Source: Lachnospiraceae bacterium | GTDB lineage: Bacteria; Bacillota; Clostridia; Lachnospirales; Lachnospiraceae | Assembly (NCBI GenBank): GCA_024691065.1 | Contig: JAILOA010000227.1 | Span: 1 to 37,071 of the forward strand | Length of the DNA: 37,071 nt | Direction of reading: 5' to 3' | Shown here: one piece after another, positions 1-10,047 of the stretch | Layout of the letters: every line of letters begins with the position of its first letter | How positions within the stretch are numbered: the first letter of the stretch is position 1 | The notes under the pieces: generated by a model | What the model saw: only the letters and a program-made list of their open reading frames with translations | Database searches by the model: none | Told to the model about the DNA's origin: nothing | Position numbers and translations under genes: made by a program

Positions 1-1
1 A

Positions 2-91
2 AATCAACCACCGTTAATGCAACCGGGAAATCAGCCGCCTGACGATAATGCGGTACCACCGTTGCCAAGCAGAGATAATAATCAAGTATAA
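2..91 (+). CDS. C-terminal tail of a Pro/Asn/Gln-rich protein (partial, left edge)
   Basis: The frame starting at base 2 is open from the window edge to a TAA at 89-91 and encodes 29 residues rich in Pro, Asn and Gln, ending NNQV. The low-complexity Pro/Asn/Gln character matches the style of other proteins in this locus (the Met/Gln/Asn repeats in the gene at 14600). It sits on the same strand just upstream of the VirB4-like gene, so it is probably the end of another member of the same gene run. No domain is visible in so short a piece. The reading frame is inferred from composition and strand only, and could be wrong. Confidence 0.45.
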   Translation, partial: NQPPLMQPGNQPPDDNAVPPLPSRDNNQV

Positions 92-118
92 CGCTAAAGC
101 GTTTAGGTGGTGACATAA

Positions 119-226
119 ATAATAACTAATAAACCGTACCGGGTCAAAGCTTATAAAGAGTCAGTGCACAGACTGTTTATATGCTTCCCGGGAAGTATTT
201 TTATAATTATGATTCTTGGTATATGA
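119..226 (+). CDS. Small hydrophobic ORF lacking an ATG start (possibly broken)
   Basis: After an in-frame TAA at 116-118 the frame reads ATA ATA ACT AAT AAA and stays open to TGA at 224-226. It encodes about 35 residues with a basic N-terminal half (TNKPYRVKAYKESVHR) and a hydrophobic C-terminal half (FICFPGSIFIIMILGI), which looks like a single-span membrane peptide. An AGGTGG sequence at 105-110 lies at ribosome-binding distance from the ATA codons, where one would expect ATG. The second ATA (122-124) is one base away from ATG. Either this is a non-AUG start, a decayed start codon, or a chance ORF. Small membrane subunits next to VirB4 are common in type IV secretion loci, but I do not recognise this peptide. 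Confidence 0.25.
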   Translation: MITNKPYRVKAYKESVHRLFICFPGSIFIIMILGI

Positions 227-270
227 CATACCGGTTACATATACATAAGGGTTATAAAATGGGATAGAAT

Positions 271-3200
271 ATGAGATTAATACCAGGAAAAACAAAGGTC
301 AGGATAGAACTGTTTAAAGGAATAACTTTAGCTGATATTATAGTAGCATTACTTGGAATCGGTATTGCTACATTATGTATTGTATCAACTATTCCAGGTC
401 GAATAGGTATCGCTATAGCGATAATTGCAATCTTTGGTTTATTGTTATTCAGGCTTGATGATGAAGGACTTTATGTTTTGATTTGGCATATGTTAAGGTA
501 TTCCTCATATTCTAAAAATTATAAAATAAAGGAAATTGGAGAAGAAGAGAAAGAAAATAAGTTACTTCAGGAAGAAGTAGCTAAGGTAGTAAAAGAGAGA
601 ACAGAAGAAGAGGATAAAGTATCCGAGAAAGAGAAGAAAGAAAGACTTAAGGAATTAATCAAAGTTGAGAATGAAATACTGAAGAGCAAGACAGCTACTG
701 AAGAAGAGAAAGATGCTGTATGGCAGGCCAGAGCTGAAAGAGCTGCAGAAAAGAAAAAGGAGAAAGTTAAGAAGCAGGATAAGACAGCTAAGGTTGAGGA
801 CATAAAGAATATAGTTCCATTTACGGCAATCAAAGACGGATATGTGGAATATGGCGGAAAGTATTACGGTTGTGCCATTGAGATAGATCCGATTGAATTT
901 AGATTTTTTTCACAACATAGAAGAAATAATTCAATTGAGAGTTGTTTAGGTAAGGTATTAAGGAGCTTTCAAGGTGAATACGGTGCAAATATCGTAAAGG
1001 TTCAGAGACCTATAGTTTATGATTCTTTCCTGGATGCTGAATATAATAAATTATCCGAAATTAAAAAATCCTATGAAAACGGAATGTTTACAGAGGAAGA
1101 GTTAAAGGCAAGAGTTGAGATTCAATATGACAGAATCAATGAGGTCAGAAGACTTTGTAATGAAGATAAAGTAATTGAACCGTTTTATTATTTGGTTCTT
1201 TTTGACAGTAGTAAGTCAAGGCTTGATCTCGCAGTCAGACAGGCAATCAATACACTTCAATTAGGAGAATTGGTTGTACGTAGATTGGATTCAAGAGGAT
1301 TAGCAAAATTACTTAAGTATTCCAACGGTTTAGACTTTGATGAGTCCGAAGCTGACAGGATTGATGAAGCAGATCTTGCTAATTGGGCTACACCAAAGGA
1401 TGTTAAGTTCTATGCAAGAAAGGTTGAAGTAAACAATTTTATTACTCACAACCTGAGAGTTATATCATATCCTACAATGGTTGGTGATTCATGGCTTGCA
1501 GGAGTTATGTCATTCCCTGCCACAAAAGTTGTTGTAAAGATAGTGCCTATGGATAATGATAAGGCTATACGTGCAATTGACCGTTCACTTTCTGAACTTA
1601 GAGGTCAATATATAGCTACCAGTCAGGATTCTAAAATGTTAGAGCTTTCCGAGCATATCAATACATTATCGACACTTCTTTTAACTTTACAGCAAGATAA
1701 TGAAACTCTTCTTTCGGTTAATGTATATGTAACAGCTTATGATGCATCAATGACAGAACAAGATCCGGTACTTTCCGAAGATTTTAAGAGTTTGATGCCT
1801 TATATAGCAGATATGAAGAAAACTCTTAAAAGGAGTTGGAGTGAAGCCGGTATGAGGCTTTCAGGTATGGACTTCATGCAGGTTCAAGGTTTTATAGGAT
1901 CACAGATTTCAAACTATGATCCATTGCTTAATGACGGTAGAGGGATTCCAACCAATACGATTGCAGCTATGTTCCCGTGGATATTTGCACATATATCCGA
2001 TGAAGGTGGTATAAAGCTTGGTGAATCAGATGGAGTTCCTGTATTTATAGATTTCTTCAAAAGGGATTCCGAGAGAGTTAACTCCAATATGGTTATCGTA
2101 GGTAAGTCCGGTTCCGGTAAGTCTTATGCTACAAAAGCACTTTTAGCTAACCTGGCTTCGGAGGATGCTAAAATATTTATTTTGGATCCTGAGAATGAAT
2201 ATTCCGAGTTGGCTCATAACCTTAATGGTAAGGTTATAAATGTAGGTAATGCAAAGTATGGAAGATTAAATCCATTCCATATAATTACCGCCCTTGAAGA
2301 TGATGAAGCCGGAGAAGATGGAGGCGGTCCGGGAGGCAGCTTCGCAACACATCTTCAATTCCTCGAAGAATTTTTCAAGCAGATTCTTCCGGATATTGAT
2401 AAGGATGCTCTTGAGTTTCTTAACTCACTTATTGAAAGAGTATATCTTAACTTCGGAATCACACCGGAGACTGATCTTTCGGCTTTAACCGCTGAAGATT
2501 ATCCGATATTTGATGATTTATATGACGTTGTATTGGCAGAGTTTGAAAGAACAAACAATGAGTATTTACGTAAGTTGTTACGTTCACTTGTGAATTATAT
2601 TTCAAAATTCTCAACCGGTGGACGAAATGCTAATATTTGGAATGGACCATCAACAATAACTACCGAAGAAAACTTCTCGGTATTTAACTTCCAGTCCATG
2701 ATAGCAAACAGAAATACAACAATTGCCAATGCCCAAATGCTTTTGGTGCTTAAATATGTTGATAATGAAATCATCAAGAACAGGGATTACAATTTAAAAT
2801 ACGGTCTCAATCGTAAAGTAGTAGTTGTTATCGACGAGGCTCATGTATTTATTGATACAAAATTCCCTGTAGCGCTTGATTTTATGTTCCAGTTAGCTAA
2901 GCGTATACGTAAATATAACGGTATGCAGATAGTTATAACACAGAACATAAAGGACTTTGTCGGTAGTGAAGAGATTGCAAGAAAATCCTCTGCTATTATC
3001 AATGCCTGTCAGTACAGCTTTGTTTTTGGTCTTGCGCCAAATGATATGTCTGACCTTTGTAAGCTTTATGAAAAGGCCGGCGGCATTAATGAAAGAGAGC
3101 AGGAGGACATAGTCGGAGCCAAGAGAGGTGAAGCATTTACAATTATGAGTCCGACTTCAAGATCTTCATTTACTATAGATGTACCTCATCAGATGGTAGA

Positions 3201-4506
3201 AATGTTTGAAAATAGAGATTTCAGAAGCTATTATTTCTCCGGAGAAGAGGGTAAATCAAATTGGGAGGATTTTGTTTCAGGTAGCAGAGAAGCTCATGAT
3301 ATTAATTTCGAAGAGCGTAAACGTGCTGAAACAAAGGAAAGAGTTGTTAATGAGCGTCAAAGTATATTTAGCTTCTCTGAAATTACAGAGGATGAGGCTA
3401 AGGAAATTCAAAGGTCTTATGAAGCTGAAGCGGATGGCTCATATAATGACGAGAAAAACTCCATTAAGAGAATGATGGAAGCCGAGATGGCTGTCGACAA
3501 GAAAGAATATGAAATGGCGATGGGTCGCTTTGGTAATATTGATTTCCAGGAAATCAGCGACAGTGAAGTGAATTTGCAGGAGGAAGCTGCAGATTCGAAA
3601 TTCGGCGGTATAAGCTTTTCCGAAGTATCGGATGATGATTTGGAGAAGTTGGCAAAGGCTTCCGAGCCTACTGCTCAGTCAGCTAATACAGCTAATACTG
3701 CTAATGTAGATGAGCATTATATCAATGATACCCTCAATGAGTTCAAAGAATCTATGCGTGAAGAAATGGAAAAGGAACTTATTGATAAGATCAAATGGAT
3801 TCAGCTTGGAGCCGGTATTAATATGGCTCAGCCGGTAGCTTACGGCGGAATGGATCCGGTTAATACGGGTACTATGCCTTATCAAACGCCTCAGATGCAA
3901 ATGCCGGATAGTTACGATGATAACGGATTTGTGGACAATAATGATTATATGCCGGATAATATCGCAGGTATGGATTATGATTTAAATGATATCGGTACAT
4001 TATCAGACAGTGATGATTCACTTGATGATGAGGAAATGGATGAAGAAGACGAATTCGCATCTCTGGACGATGCACTCGGTAGTCTTGATAATATCGATCT
4101 GGATGAAGATGAATTTGAAGATTCCGATGATAATGATGATATCTTTGCTGACATTTTTGACGATGATGATGAGGATGAATTTGAAGACGATTCGGATGAC
4201 GATGATGACATCTTCGATTTTGATGAAGAATCCGATGATGAGGAATCCGAAGAAGAATCCGATGATGAATCCGATGATTTTGATGATGACTTATTTGATG
4301 ACGATGATGACATATTTGAGGTTGAGTCAGAAGAATATGAACCTACACCATTTGTATTTTCAGAGTTGCTCGCTGAAACAGCAGAAGAGTATTCGCATAT
4401 GGATGTAAGCGAGAGAATGGATGAAATCAACGAAGAAGTAATGGAAATAACCCTTGAAGAACTAATTGCATATGTAAAGAAACACAGAAAAAAGAAGGTT
4501 AGTTAA
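271..4506 (+). CDS. PrgI-VirB4 fusion: type IV secretion-like ATPase with acidic C-terminal tail
   Basis: This is a 1411-residue VirB4/TraE-like ATPase, expected to energise a type IV secretion-like machine at the inner face of the membrane. Residues 1-90 look like a PrgI-type small membrane protein: a basic start, two hydrophobic spans at about 20-40 and 45-60, and then YLIWHM-like residues before a soluble region. A Lys/Glu-rich probable coiled coil follows (85-175), then the VirB4 N-terminal region. The ATPase core has Walker A GKSGSGKS at 611-618 and Walker B VVVIDEAH at 851-858. Residues about 1248-1353 are almost entirely Asp, Glu and Ser, followed by a short Lys-rich end. In most Gram-positive systems PrgI and VirB4 are separate genes, so the fusion is unusual. 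The start is the ATG at 271; an ATG at 259 hits a stop at once. The ribosome site is weak (GGGAT). No coupling protein or relaxase is visible nearby. Confidence 0.9.
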   Translation: MRLIPGKTKVRIELFKGITLADIIVALLGIGIATLCIVSTIPGRIGIAIAIIAIFGLLLFRLDDEGLYVLIWHMLRYSSYSKNYKIKEIGEEEKENKLLQEEVAKVVKERTEEEDKVSEKEKKERLKELIKVENEILKSKTATEEEKDAVWQARAERAAEKKKEKVKKQDKTAKVEDIKNIVPFTAIKDGYVEYGGKYYGCAIEIDPIEFRFFSQHRRNNSIESCLGKVLRSFQGEYGANIVKVQRPIVYDSFLDAEYNKLSEIKKSYENGMFTEEELKARVEIQYDRINEVRRLCNEDKVIEPFYYLVLFDSSKSRLDLAVRQAINTLQLGELVVRRLDSRGLAKLLKYSNGLDFDESEADRIDEADLANWATPKDVKFYARKVEVNNFITHNLRVISYPTMVGDSWLAGVMSFPATKVVVKIVPMDNDKAIRAIDRSLSELRGQYIATSQDSKMLELSEHINTLSTLLLTLQQDNETLLSVNVYVTAYDASMTEQDPVLSEDFKSLMPYIADMKKTLKRSWSEAGMRLSGMDFMQVQGFIGSQISNYDPLLNDGRGIPTNTIAAMFPWIFAHISDEGGIKLGESDGVPVFIDFFKRDSERVNSNMVIVGKSGSGKSYATKALLANLASEDAKIFILDPENEYSELAHNLNGKVINVGNAKYGRLNPFHIITALEDDEAGEDGGGPGGSFATHLQFLEEFFKQILPDIDKDALEFLNSLIERVYLNFGITPETDLSALTAEDYPIFDDLYDVVLAEFERTNNEYLRKLLRSLVNYISKFSTGGRNANIWNGPSTITTEENFSVFNFQSMIANRNTTIANAQMLLVLKYVDNEIIKNRDYNLKYGLNRKVVVVIDEAHVFIDTKFPVALDFMFQLAKRIRKYNGMQIVITQNIKDFVGSEEIARKSSAIINACQYSFVFGLAPNDMSDLCKLYEKAGGINEREQEDIVGAKRGEAFTIMSPTSRSSFTIDVPHQMVEMFENRDFRSYYFSGEEGKSNWEDFVSGSREAHDINFEERKRAETKERVVNERQSIFSFSEITEDEAKEIQRSYEAEADGSYNDEKNSIKRMMEAEMAVDKKEYEMAMGRFGNIDFQEISDSEVNLQEEAADSKFGGISFSEVSDDDLEKLAKASEPTAQSANTANTANVDEHYINDTLNEFKESMREEMEKELIDKIKWIQLGAGINMAQPVAYGGMDPVNTGTMPYQTPQMQMPDSYDDNGFVDNNDYMPDNIAGMDYDLNDIGTLSDSDDSLDDEEMDEEDEFASLDDALGSLDNIDLDEDEFEDSDDNDDIFADIFDDDDEDEFEDDSDDDDDIFDFDEESDDEESEEESDDESDDFDDDLFDDDDDIFEVESEEYEPTPFVFSELLAETAEEYSHMDVSERMDEINEEVMEITLEELIAYVKKHRKKKVS

Positions 4507-4541
4507 TTAAGAAGGTAAATTACTTGTAAGGAGAATAGATA

Positions 4542-4841
4542 ATGGATGTAAAATTAGTCGACAGAGGTACAGATGGTGAGTTATTGTTGACCGGGGATTT
4601 AGACACCAAGACTGCAAGGGATGCTGATGCTTTATTTACTCAGATGTCCCAGCGGTTTTTAAATATAACACTTAATATGCAGAGACTTGAATATGTATCA
4701 AGTGCAGGTCTTAGATCTATAAGAAATCTTTATATTAAGGTATATCAAAAGGGTGGAAAACTTACCATAACAAATGTTAATGAAAATGTAATGGAAGTAT
4801 TTGAAATGACCGGTTTGGCCGGATTGTTGAATATTAGATAG
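4542..4841 (+). CDS. STAS-domain anti-sigma-factor antagonist
   Basis: This 99-residue protein is a single STAS domain of the SpoIIAA/RsbV type. The pattern TGDLDTKTA near residue 18 and YVSSAGLRSI at 51-60 are family hallmarks. Aligning to SpoIIAA (D57-S58-S59-G60) places the phosphorylatable serine at S54. Such proteins are phosphorylated by an RsbW/SpoIIAB-type kinase and dephosphorylated by a PP2C phosphatase; both partners are encoded downstream (12412 and 12852). The residue before S54 is Ser rather than the Asp of SpoIIAA, a variation also found in STAS proteins that regulate targets other than sigma factors. The gene has a strong AAGGAG site and starts 35 bases after the VirB4-like gene. 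Its target is unknown; no sigma factor is visible in the window. Confidence 0.9.
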   Translation: MDVKLVDRGTDGELLLTGDLDTKTARDADALFTQMSQRFLNITLNMQRLEYVSSAGLRSIRNLYIKVYQKGGKLTITNVNENVMEVFEMTGLAGLLNIR

Positions 4842-4932
4842 TTTAGTGAAACCCAATAGAATGGGTGAAATCAATGTGAGAGTATTTTGTAACGAGTTAA
4901 ACTTAGTTTTGTACAGGAAATGAGGTAATGCT

Positions 4933-7900
4933 ATGAAGACACAAAAACTAAAGAGATTCATAAGCTTGCTATTAATCTTAGTGCTTATGTTTTCATTGGT
5001 TCCTGTGAAAAGCGCCATGGCTGTAAAGGATGACGAAACCGCTGGAATTGATATGGACTTTGAGGAGGAAGAAACGACTGCTCCCGAAGAAACCGGATCG
5101 GCCGATTCAGAGGAGGATTCCGAAGATTCGGACAGTGATTCGGAGGATCCTTTTTCCGTCGATGAAGATAGTAATTCATCGGTTTTAAAGTCGCTTTATT
5201 CTGTAGATGTAGATGGTGAGGCACCTACATTTCAAGCGAATAAAGGTATGGAAAATTGGATAAACCGTAAATCCTATAAGGCACTTGCCAATACCTACGT
5301 TCTTCGTGTAGGAACCGGTGAAGCAGCAGGAAGTTCTATTTTATATTTCAGATTGAGATATATAAATTCAGAAGGAAAAGAAAAATTAACTTACTTATTT
5401 CCAAATACAGATGCTATGAGCCGTAGTGAGGCACTTATAAAATACACTACCGGAAATGATGAAAATTCAGTTACCCCTTATGGTGAGTCTTTATTAAAGG
5501 ATCTTCATTATAAGGAGGAATATAATGAAACTCCTCTTGACTCATGGACAGTACAGGATTATGCTTTTGAACTTATTGATTCTGTCAGTAAGCTTACAGA
5601 TGTAGATATTTATCTTTCAAAAGGTAAATGGAGCACCCAGGGTATGACCCTTTTTAAAGCAAAGAAAGTAAGGGGATACGAAGAGTATGGAATTATTTCC
5701 GGACAAAGATTTTTAGATTTTGAAGGTTATAAAATTGCCGAAGTTATAAATAAGAAAAGTGCAGTGACCATTTCTACAACAGGTACAGACAAAATTGAAC
5801 ATGTTGCTGATTCCGAGGGAAATTCGGAATATTGCGACATTATAAATCTTACCGATTCAGGGATTAAAAATTATTTTGCCTCAAGTGATGATGTATATAC
5901 TTTAAGAATGGATTTCCTTGATTCTAGGGGAGCCGGTATAGAGTCATTCATAAATAAGAAAATAAAACAAATCAATCAGGATAATGGTATTGTTGAAGAT
6001 ATTACAGTAAAGTTTCAATATAAAGATGTTGAAGGAATGTACAGAACTATTACATTTCCTGTTATTCTTAGTAGTTTTGCCGAGGCAAGGAAGCATACCG
6101 GTGATTCATATCTTATGGGATTCGCGGGAAGAGGTGAAACCATAGCTTTTACCGGATATTTACCGGGATTTGCTTCGATAGAAGGTAATGTTGAAATATC
6201 ACTTGGCGCAGCTGCAAGAACGGCTATTGAAAAAAATGGAATTACAATGGATAATGGCACAAGCAAGATGAATAATGTTCTTAATGCAACTACCAGTGAT
6301 AATGTCAATCTTTCCGGAATATCTATTTATAAGGGAAGTTGTATGTCATACGTTCTCAACGGAATAGATTCCGATGGAGATGAGTTGCAGGGTGCAAGTC
6401 TTGAATATGAATTTGAAAATGCCGAACCATTGTATTACTTTACAACCTCAGACATAATAGGTAGAGAGATTTATTCCGGAAAAAGCACTAAGCTTAAGCT
6501 TTCTGCATATAAGAGCGGTTCACAGATAATTGCTTCCACTAAAATGTCTGATAAGTTTATGATTACACTTGTTACAAGTGATATAGCGGCAGCAGGAACA
6601 AAGGATGATGTATCATTTAAGCTTTATTATAAAAATAAACAAGGAAAGGATGATAAGACAGTAACAAAATATGTCAGAAACGAAGCTGTCGATTTCATGG
6701 GAGATTGGATCTCTACAGATGATGATGACTTTGTTTATAACGGAGGTATGGCACCCGGAGGATATATTAATTTCCTGATAGATGCTCCTAATTTGAAGAA
6801 CCCGACTCAGGTTGATTTATCTCTTTTAGGTAATGATGAGTGGCAGATGAAGGATATGGTGGTTTCATACCTGGATAGTTATGGAAAGAGAAAAGCCTAT
6901 ATATCCAAAAATCCGGAAAAGGGTTCATATTATTGGGTTCAGCGTTCGTTAGAATCTGCCGAAATATTTACACTTTCCACTGCAAATACAAGCGTACAGG
7001 ATGATAGCGGAAATAATATCAGTCCTGACGGTACTTCAACAGGTGAAGATGAAGAAGAATTTTCTATTAACAGAGGCGAGCAATTATTCTTAGGCGGAGC
7101 GTCGCTCTCATTTTCTTTCGAAACAGGTAAAGCTAATACTGTTGAGGAACAAGATAATTATTCAGAAGTCCGTTATAAGATGAGTTATGAGCAAACTCAG
7201 ATTAACTGGGGATTCACAAAGAAAAGAAAGGTATATGATGTACAGGTTAAAGTAGATAATGATTCCGCTTATTCCAATGATAACGGTGATGCGGGTTCTG
7301 TAAACTATTTCTACTTCCAGCTCATATTTAAGAATGGTAACAGTGCATATGTACTTGCAAACCAGCAGATTTCCAGTGACGGTTTCCGTTCCGGAAAAAC
7401 CGAGACATTTACGATTTCAACTAATAGAGATTACGGAAATTTGGTAGGTATACGTATTATACCTGAAGAAATATCAGATGATACCGATTCATTTGATAAG
7501 CTTAATATTGCAAATGTAACTATATCCGAACATACCAATGGTGGAGCATATATGCTTTACGTAATTGACCAGGTTGGTTGGATTGATATTGATTACAGAG
7601 ACGAAGCAGAGGTTTACTCGGCAAGAGGAAGGGCTGCAAGATCTGCAGATGAGCTTTCCAAGATTTATAAGGTTACACATAAGGAACGTGCTGTAAATCT
7701 CTTATGTGAGATGACTACACATCCATGGGATAATGATTATAAACCATTTGAAGGTTCAATGTTGGCAGAGGTTAAGTATGTGAGCTCAACAACAAATGAA
7801 ATCGAAACAATGACTTTCGATGTAGTACAAAGACTTGCCGATTATATGGGTAAAACTGCCAAGAGCGTTGAATATGAGACAAATCCTAATGTCGAATTGG

Positions 7901-9975
7901 GATATGAGGCATTTATGTCTACCGTATCGGATCCTGACTGGATGTTCAGACCGAGTCAGACAGATAGATTTGTAATGCCACCGCTTCCGGATTTTAAGTA
8001 TTTGAAGAGTATTAAATTTATAGGAATGAGCAGAAACGGCTATCCGGCAATTTGGAATCTTGGAAGAATTACCATTTCTCAGGTATTAGAGGATGGAGCA
8101 ATTCAGCTCACTAATAATAATGAATATTACAGAAACTTAAAGACAGAAAGGTTGTGTGAGAGGACAGATTCAAATATTATATCAACCCTGTTCCCAATTG
8201 GGTCGGTTCAGAGTACACCTGAAATAATGTTCACTGAAAATGAAGTTGAATTTGATAATGAATACTGGACAACACCTGTTACAAGAGTGCCTGATTCGTC
8301 CGATGATAAGTTAAATATTTTCTTATATCCTTCGGCAAGTAACAGACAAATCGGTACTACCGAAGTTGACGTTTCCTTACAATATGAAACGGATTATTCG
8401 CAGATGATGCAGGTAAGTCATGAGGGTATGTATACTGCTAACAGTGGTACAGATGATGCAGTATTCTATATTACCGGATTAAAGGCTAATAATTTTGCCA
8501 GTGCGGGACAAATAGGATTACAATGTTTGAATTCCAGTGTCGCCTTTGATTATGCGATAGTGCAGCATGTCCGGGAAAATGTAGTAATGTCAACGTATCA
8601 ATATGAGTTTAGTGATTCATCTGCTGTTCTGGGACTTATAGGACAACCTAGTCAGCAATTGACAAATATCGATAAAACTACTGAAAAGATTGCATTATCA
8701 TTTGGTGCAGGAACAGAGAATAAGAAACTCATAGCCGAACAATATGATGTGGCCGTTGCATTTTACTATAGATCTACAATTGATGATGGTGCCGCAGAGT
8801 ACAGATCGCCGTATATTTACCTGACAGACCAAGGTTATACAGAACTTCGGGAGGGCTTATATGCCGAGCTTGAATACGATTTGTCCTATGTCAAGAAGAT
8901 AACGGGAATCAGTGTGGTAAGTTTCGGTACATTGAAGGCCAATGTCGATGCCTCCTGTGGAGTAATATATCAAATAGATGAAGAAGTAAAGAATGAAGAA
9001 ACCGGTATTTATGAAGTAACCAAGACTTCAAAGAGAGGTTATACATCATTTGCTAATTCATTTGCGGTAACAGAGACAGAGACTAAGTATGAAAAGACAT
9101 CTCTTAAGACATACGGAGATGAAAGTGTGGCTCCTGTAGCAATTACATTTAGGACATCCGAAGCATCAGCTTTGAATGAGAGCGGAACGGATTCAAAGGT
9201 TAGAATGATATTCTATTACAGAGATTCATCTAATAACCTTCTGACGAAGACCTTTGATGATATTACACCTTATATTCAGGATGACACGAGAAAATTCGTT
9301 ACAGGTGAGGAAGCGACAGTTAAGATATTCCTTCCTAAGTTAAATGAAGCATTATCAATTATAGCGATAGATATTATGCCATATAACGGTAAGATTATAA
9401 CAGATCAGTCGGTTGAGTCCGTGATTAATGATTCAACATCGCTGACAGATGGAACCTCGGTTAAGAAGGTTGTTGAAAGCAAGAATGCAAGCTGGACAAT
9501 TTCATCGGTTAAATGTGATATAGGTTATGGTGACAGAACTATCGAAAGAGAAGTTGAGCAACAATTTGCAGGTGTAACAAATGGCGATAGATTGAGACTT
9601 AATGATGTTACACTTACAACATACACATCCTTGAATGGTGGACTTAATCAGGAAGTTAAGGATCATTCAACAAATATCCTTGCCAAGGGCGGCGATAAGA
9701 TTCAGGGAACAGTAATTGTCAGTGATTCAACAGCAGGTTATAACGTAGATGTATATAGAATGGTTGGAGATGCAGGAGAAGAGATTTCACTTTCTGTACT
9801 TTCAAATGTTAAGAAACGTAAATTTACATTTACTACTCCTGAGAATAATACAACAGACAATGTAATCTACAAGATTGAGATAAGCCCTGTTGATGCACCT
9901 GATATAAAGGATGTTGTCTACATTACAGTAGAAAAAACAGAGACGACCGCGGCGAGTGGCAGTGCCGTTAATTAA
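4933..9975 (+). CDS. Very large secreted protein with recurring beta-rich modules
   Basis: The product has 1680 residues. It begins with a clear signal peptide (basic MKTQKLKR, then hydrophobic ISLLLILVLMFSLV, with likely cleavage after SAMA near residue 31). Residues 33-84 are a Ser/Asp/Glu-rich low-complexity segment. The remainder looks beta-rich. By eye about seven segments repeat the same pattern: an F/L-x-Y strand, a turn with D/N and G, an F-G-x-T strand, then LP-x-L, I-x-I and a final W-x-I-x-x-V strand. Examples lie near residues 120-235, 770-880 and 1410-1530. This resembles PLAT-like or other beta-sandwich folds, but I do not recognise a named family. There is no LPXTG motif, transmembrane anchor or catalytic motif. 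A GAGG site precedes the ATG. Its place between STAS and a membrane-anchored exported protein suggests an extracellular structural or adhesive part of the system. Confidence 0.85.
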   Translation: MKTQKLKRFISLLLILVLMFSLVPVKSAMAVKDDETAGIDMDFEEEETTAPEETGSADSEEDSEDSDSDSEDPFSVDEDSNSSVLKSLYSVDVDGEAPTFQANKGMENWINRKSYKALANTYVLRVGTGEAAGSSILYFRLRYINSEGKEKLTYLFPNTDAMSRSEALIKYTTGNDENSVTPYGESLLKDLHYKEEYNETPLDSWTVQDYAFELIDSVSKLTDVDIYLSKGKWSTQGMTLFKAKKVRGYEEYGIISGQRFLDFEGYKIAEVINKKSAVTISTTGTDKIEHVADSEGNSEYCDIINLTDSGIKNYFASSDDVYTLRMDFLDSRGAGIESFINKKIKQINQDNGIVEDITVKFQYKDVEGMYRTITFPVILSSFAEARKHTGDSYLMGFAGRGETIAFTGYLPGFASIEGNVEISLGAAARTAIEKNGITMDNGTSKMNNVLNATTSDNVNLSGISIYKGSCMSYVLNGIDSDGDELQGASLEYEFENAEPLYYFTTSDIIGREIYSGKSTKLKLSAYKSGSQIIASTKMSDKFMITLVTSDIAAAGTKDDVSFKLYYKNKQGKDDKTVTKYVRNEAVDFMGDWISTDDDDFVYNGGMAPGGYINFLIDAPNLKNPTQVDLSLLGNDEWQMKDMVVSYLDSYGKRKAYISKNPEKGSYYWVQRSLESAEIFTLSTANTSVQDDSGNNISPDGTSTGEDEEEFSINRGEQLFLGGASLSFSFETGKANTVEEQDNYSEVRYKMSYEQTQINWGFTKKRKVYDVQVKVDNDSAYSNDNGDAGSVNYFYFQLIFKNGNSAYVLANQQISSDGFRSGKTETFTISTNRDYGNLVGIRIIPEEISDDTDSFDKLNIANVTISEHTNGGAYMLYVIDQVGWIDIDYRDEAEVYSARGRAARSADELSKIYKVTHKERAVNLLCEMTTHPWDNDYKPFEGSMLAEVKYVSSTTNEIETMTFDVVQRLADYMGKTAKSVEYETNPNVELGYEAFMSTVSDPDWMFRPSQTDRFVMPPLPDFKYLKSIKFIGMSRNGYPAIWNLGRITISQVLEDGAIQLTNNNEYYRNLKTERLCERTDSNIISTLFPIGSVQSTPEIMFTENEVEFDNEYWTTPVTRVPDSSDDKLNIFLYPSASNRQIGTTEVDVSLQYETDYSQMMQVSHEGMYTANSGTDDAVFYITGLKANNFASAGQIGLQCLNSSVAFDYAIVQHVRENVVMSTYQYEFSDSSAVLGLIGQPSQQLTNIDKTTEKIALSFGAGTENKKLIAEQYDVAVAFYYRSTIDDGAAEYRSPYIYLTDQGYTELREGLYAELEYDLSYVKKITGISVVSFGTLKANVDASCGVIYQIDEEVKNEETGIYEVTKTSKRGYTSFANSFAVTETETKYEKTSLKTYGDESVAPVAITFRTSEASALNESGTDSKVRMIFYYRDSSNNLLTKTFDDITPYIQDDTRKFVTGEEATVKIFLPKLNEALSIIAIDIMPYNGKIITDQSVESVINDSTSLTDGTSVKKVVESKNASWTISSVKCDIGYGDRTIEREVEQQFAGVTNGDRLRLNDVTLTTYTSLNGGLNQEVKDHSTNILAKGGDKIQGTVIVSDSTAGYNVDVYRMVGDAGEEISLSVLSNVKKRKFTFTTPENNTTDNVIYKIEISPVDAPDIKDVVYITVEKTETTAASGSAVN

Positions 9976-9987
9976 ATCAGTAATTAA

Positions 9988-10024
9988 GCACAATTCAGTA
10001 ACCTTTTAGGGTACTGAATTGTGC
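9988..10024. other. Intergenic perfect-stem hairpin without U-tract
   Basis: GCACAATTCAGTA and TACTGAATTGTGC are exact inverted repeats; with one bulged A the stem extends to 15 pairs around a TTTTAG loop. There is no T-run on the + side, so it is not a classical Rho-independent terminator. It lies between the 1680-residue gene and the next gene, and could be an mRNA-stability or processing element that lowers expression of downstream genes. Confidence 0.6.
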
Positions 10025-10047
10025 TGTGTTGTAAAGGAATAATTGTT

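Noticed and set aside
3975..4430. Long Ser-rich ORF on the minus strand
   Set aside because: It is the mirror of the Asp/Glu codon tract of the VirB4-like gene; composition and lack of a ribosome site show it is a shadow.
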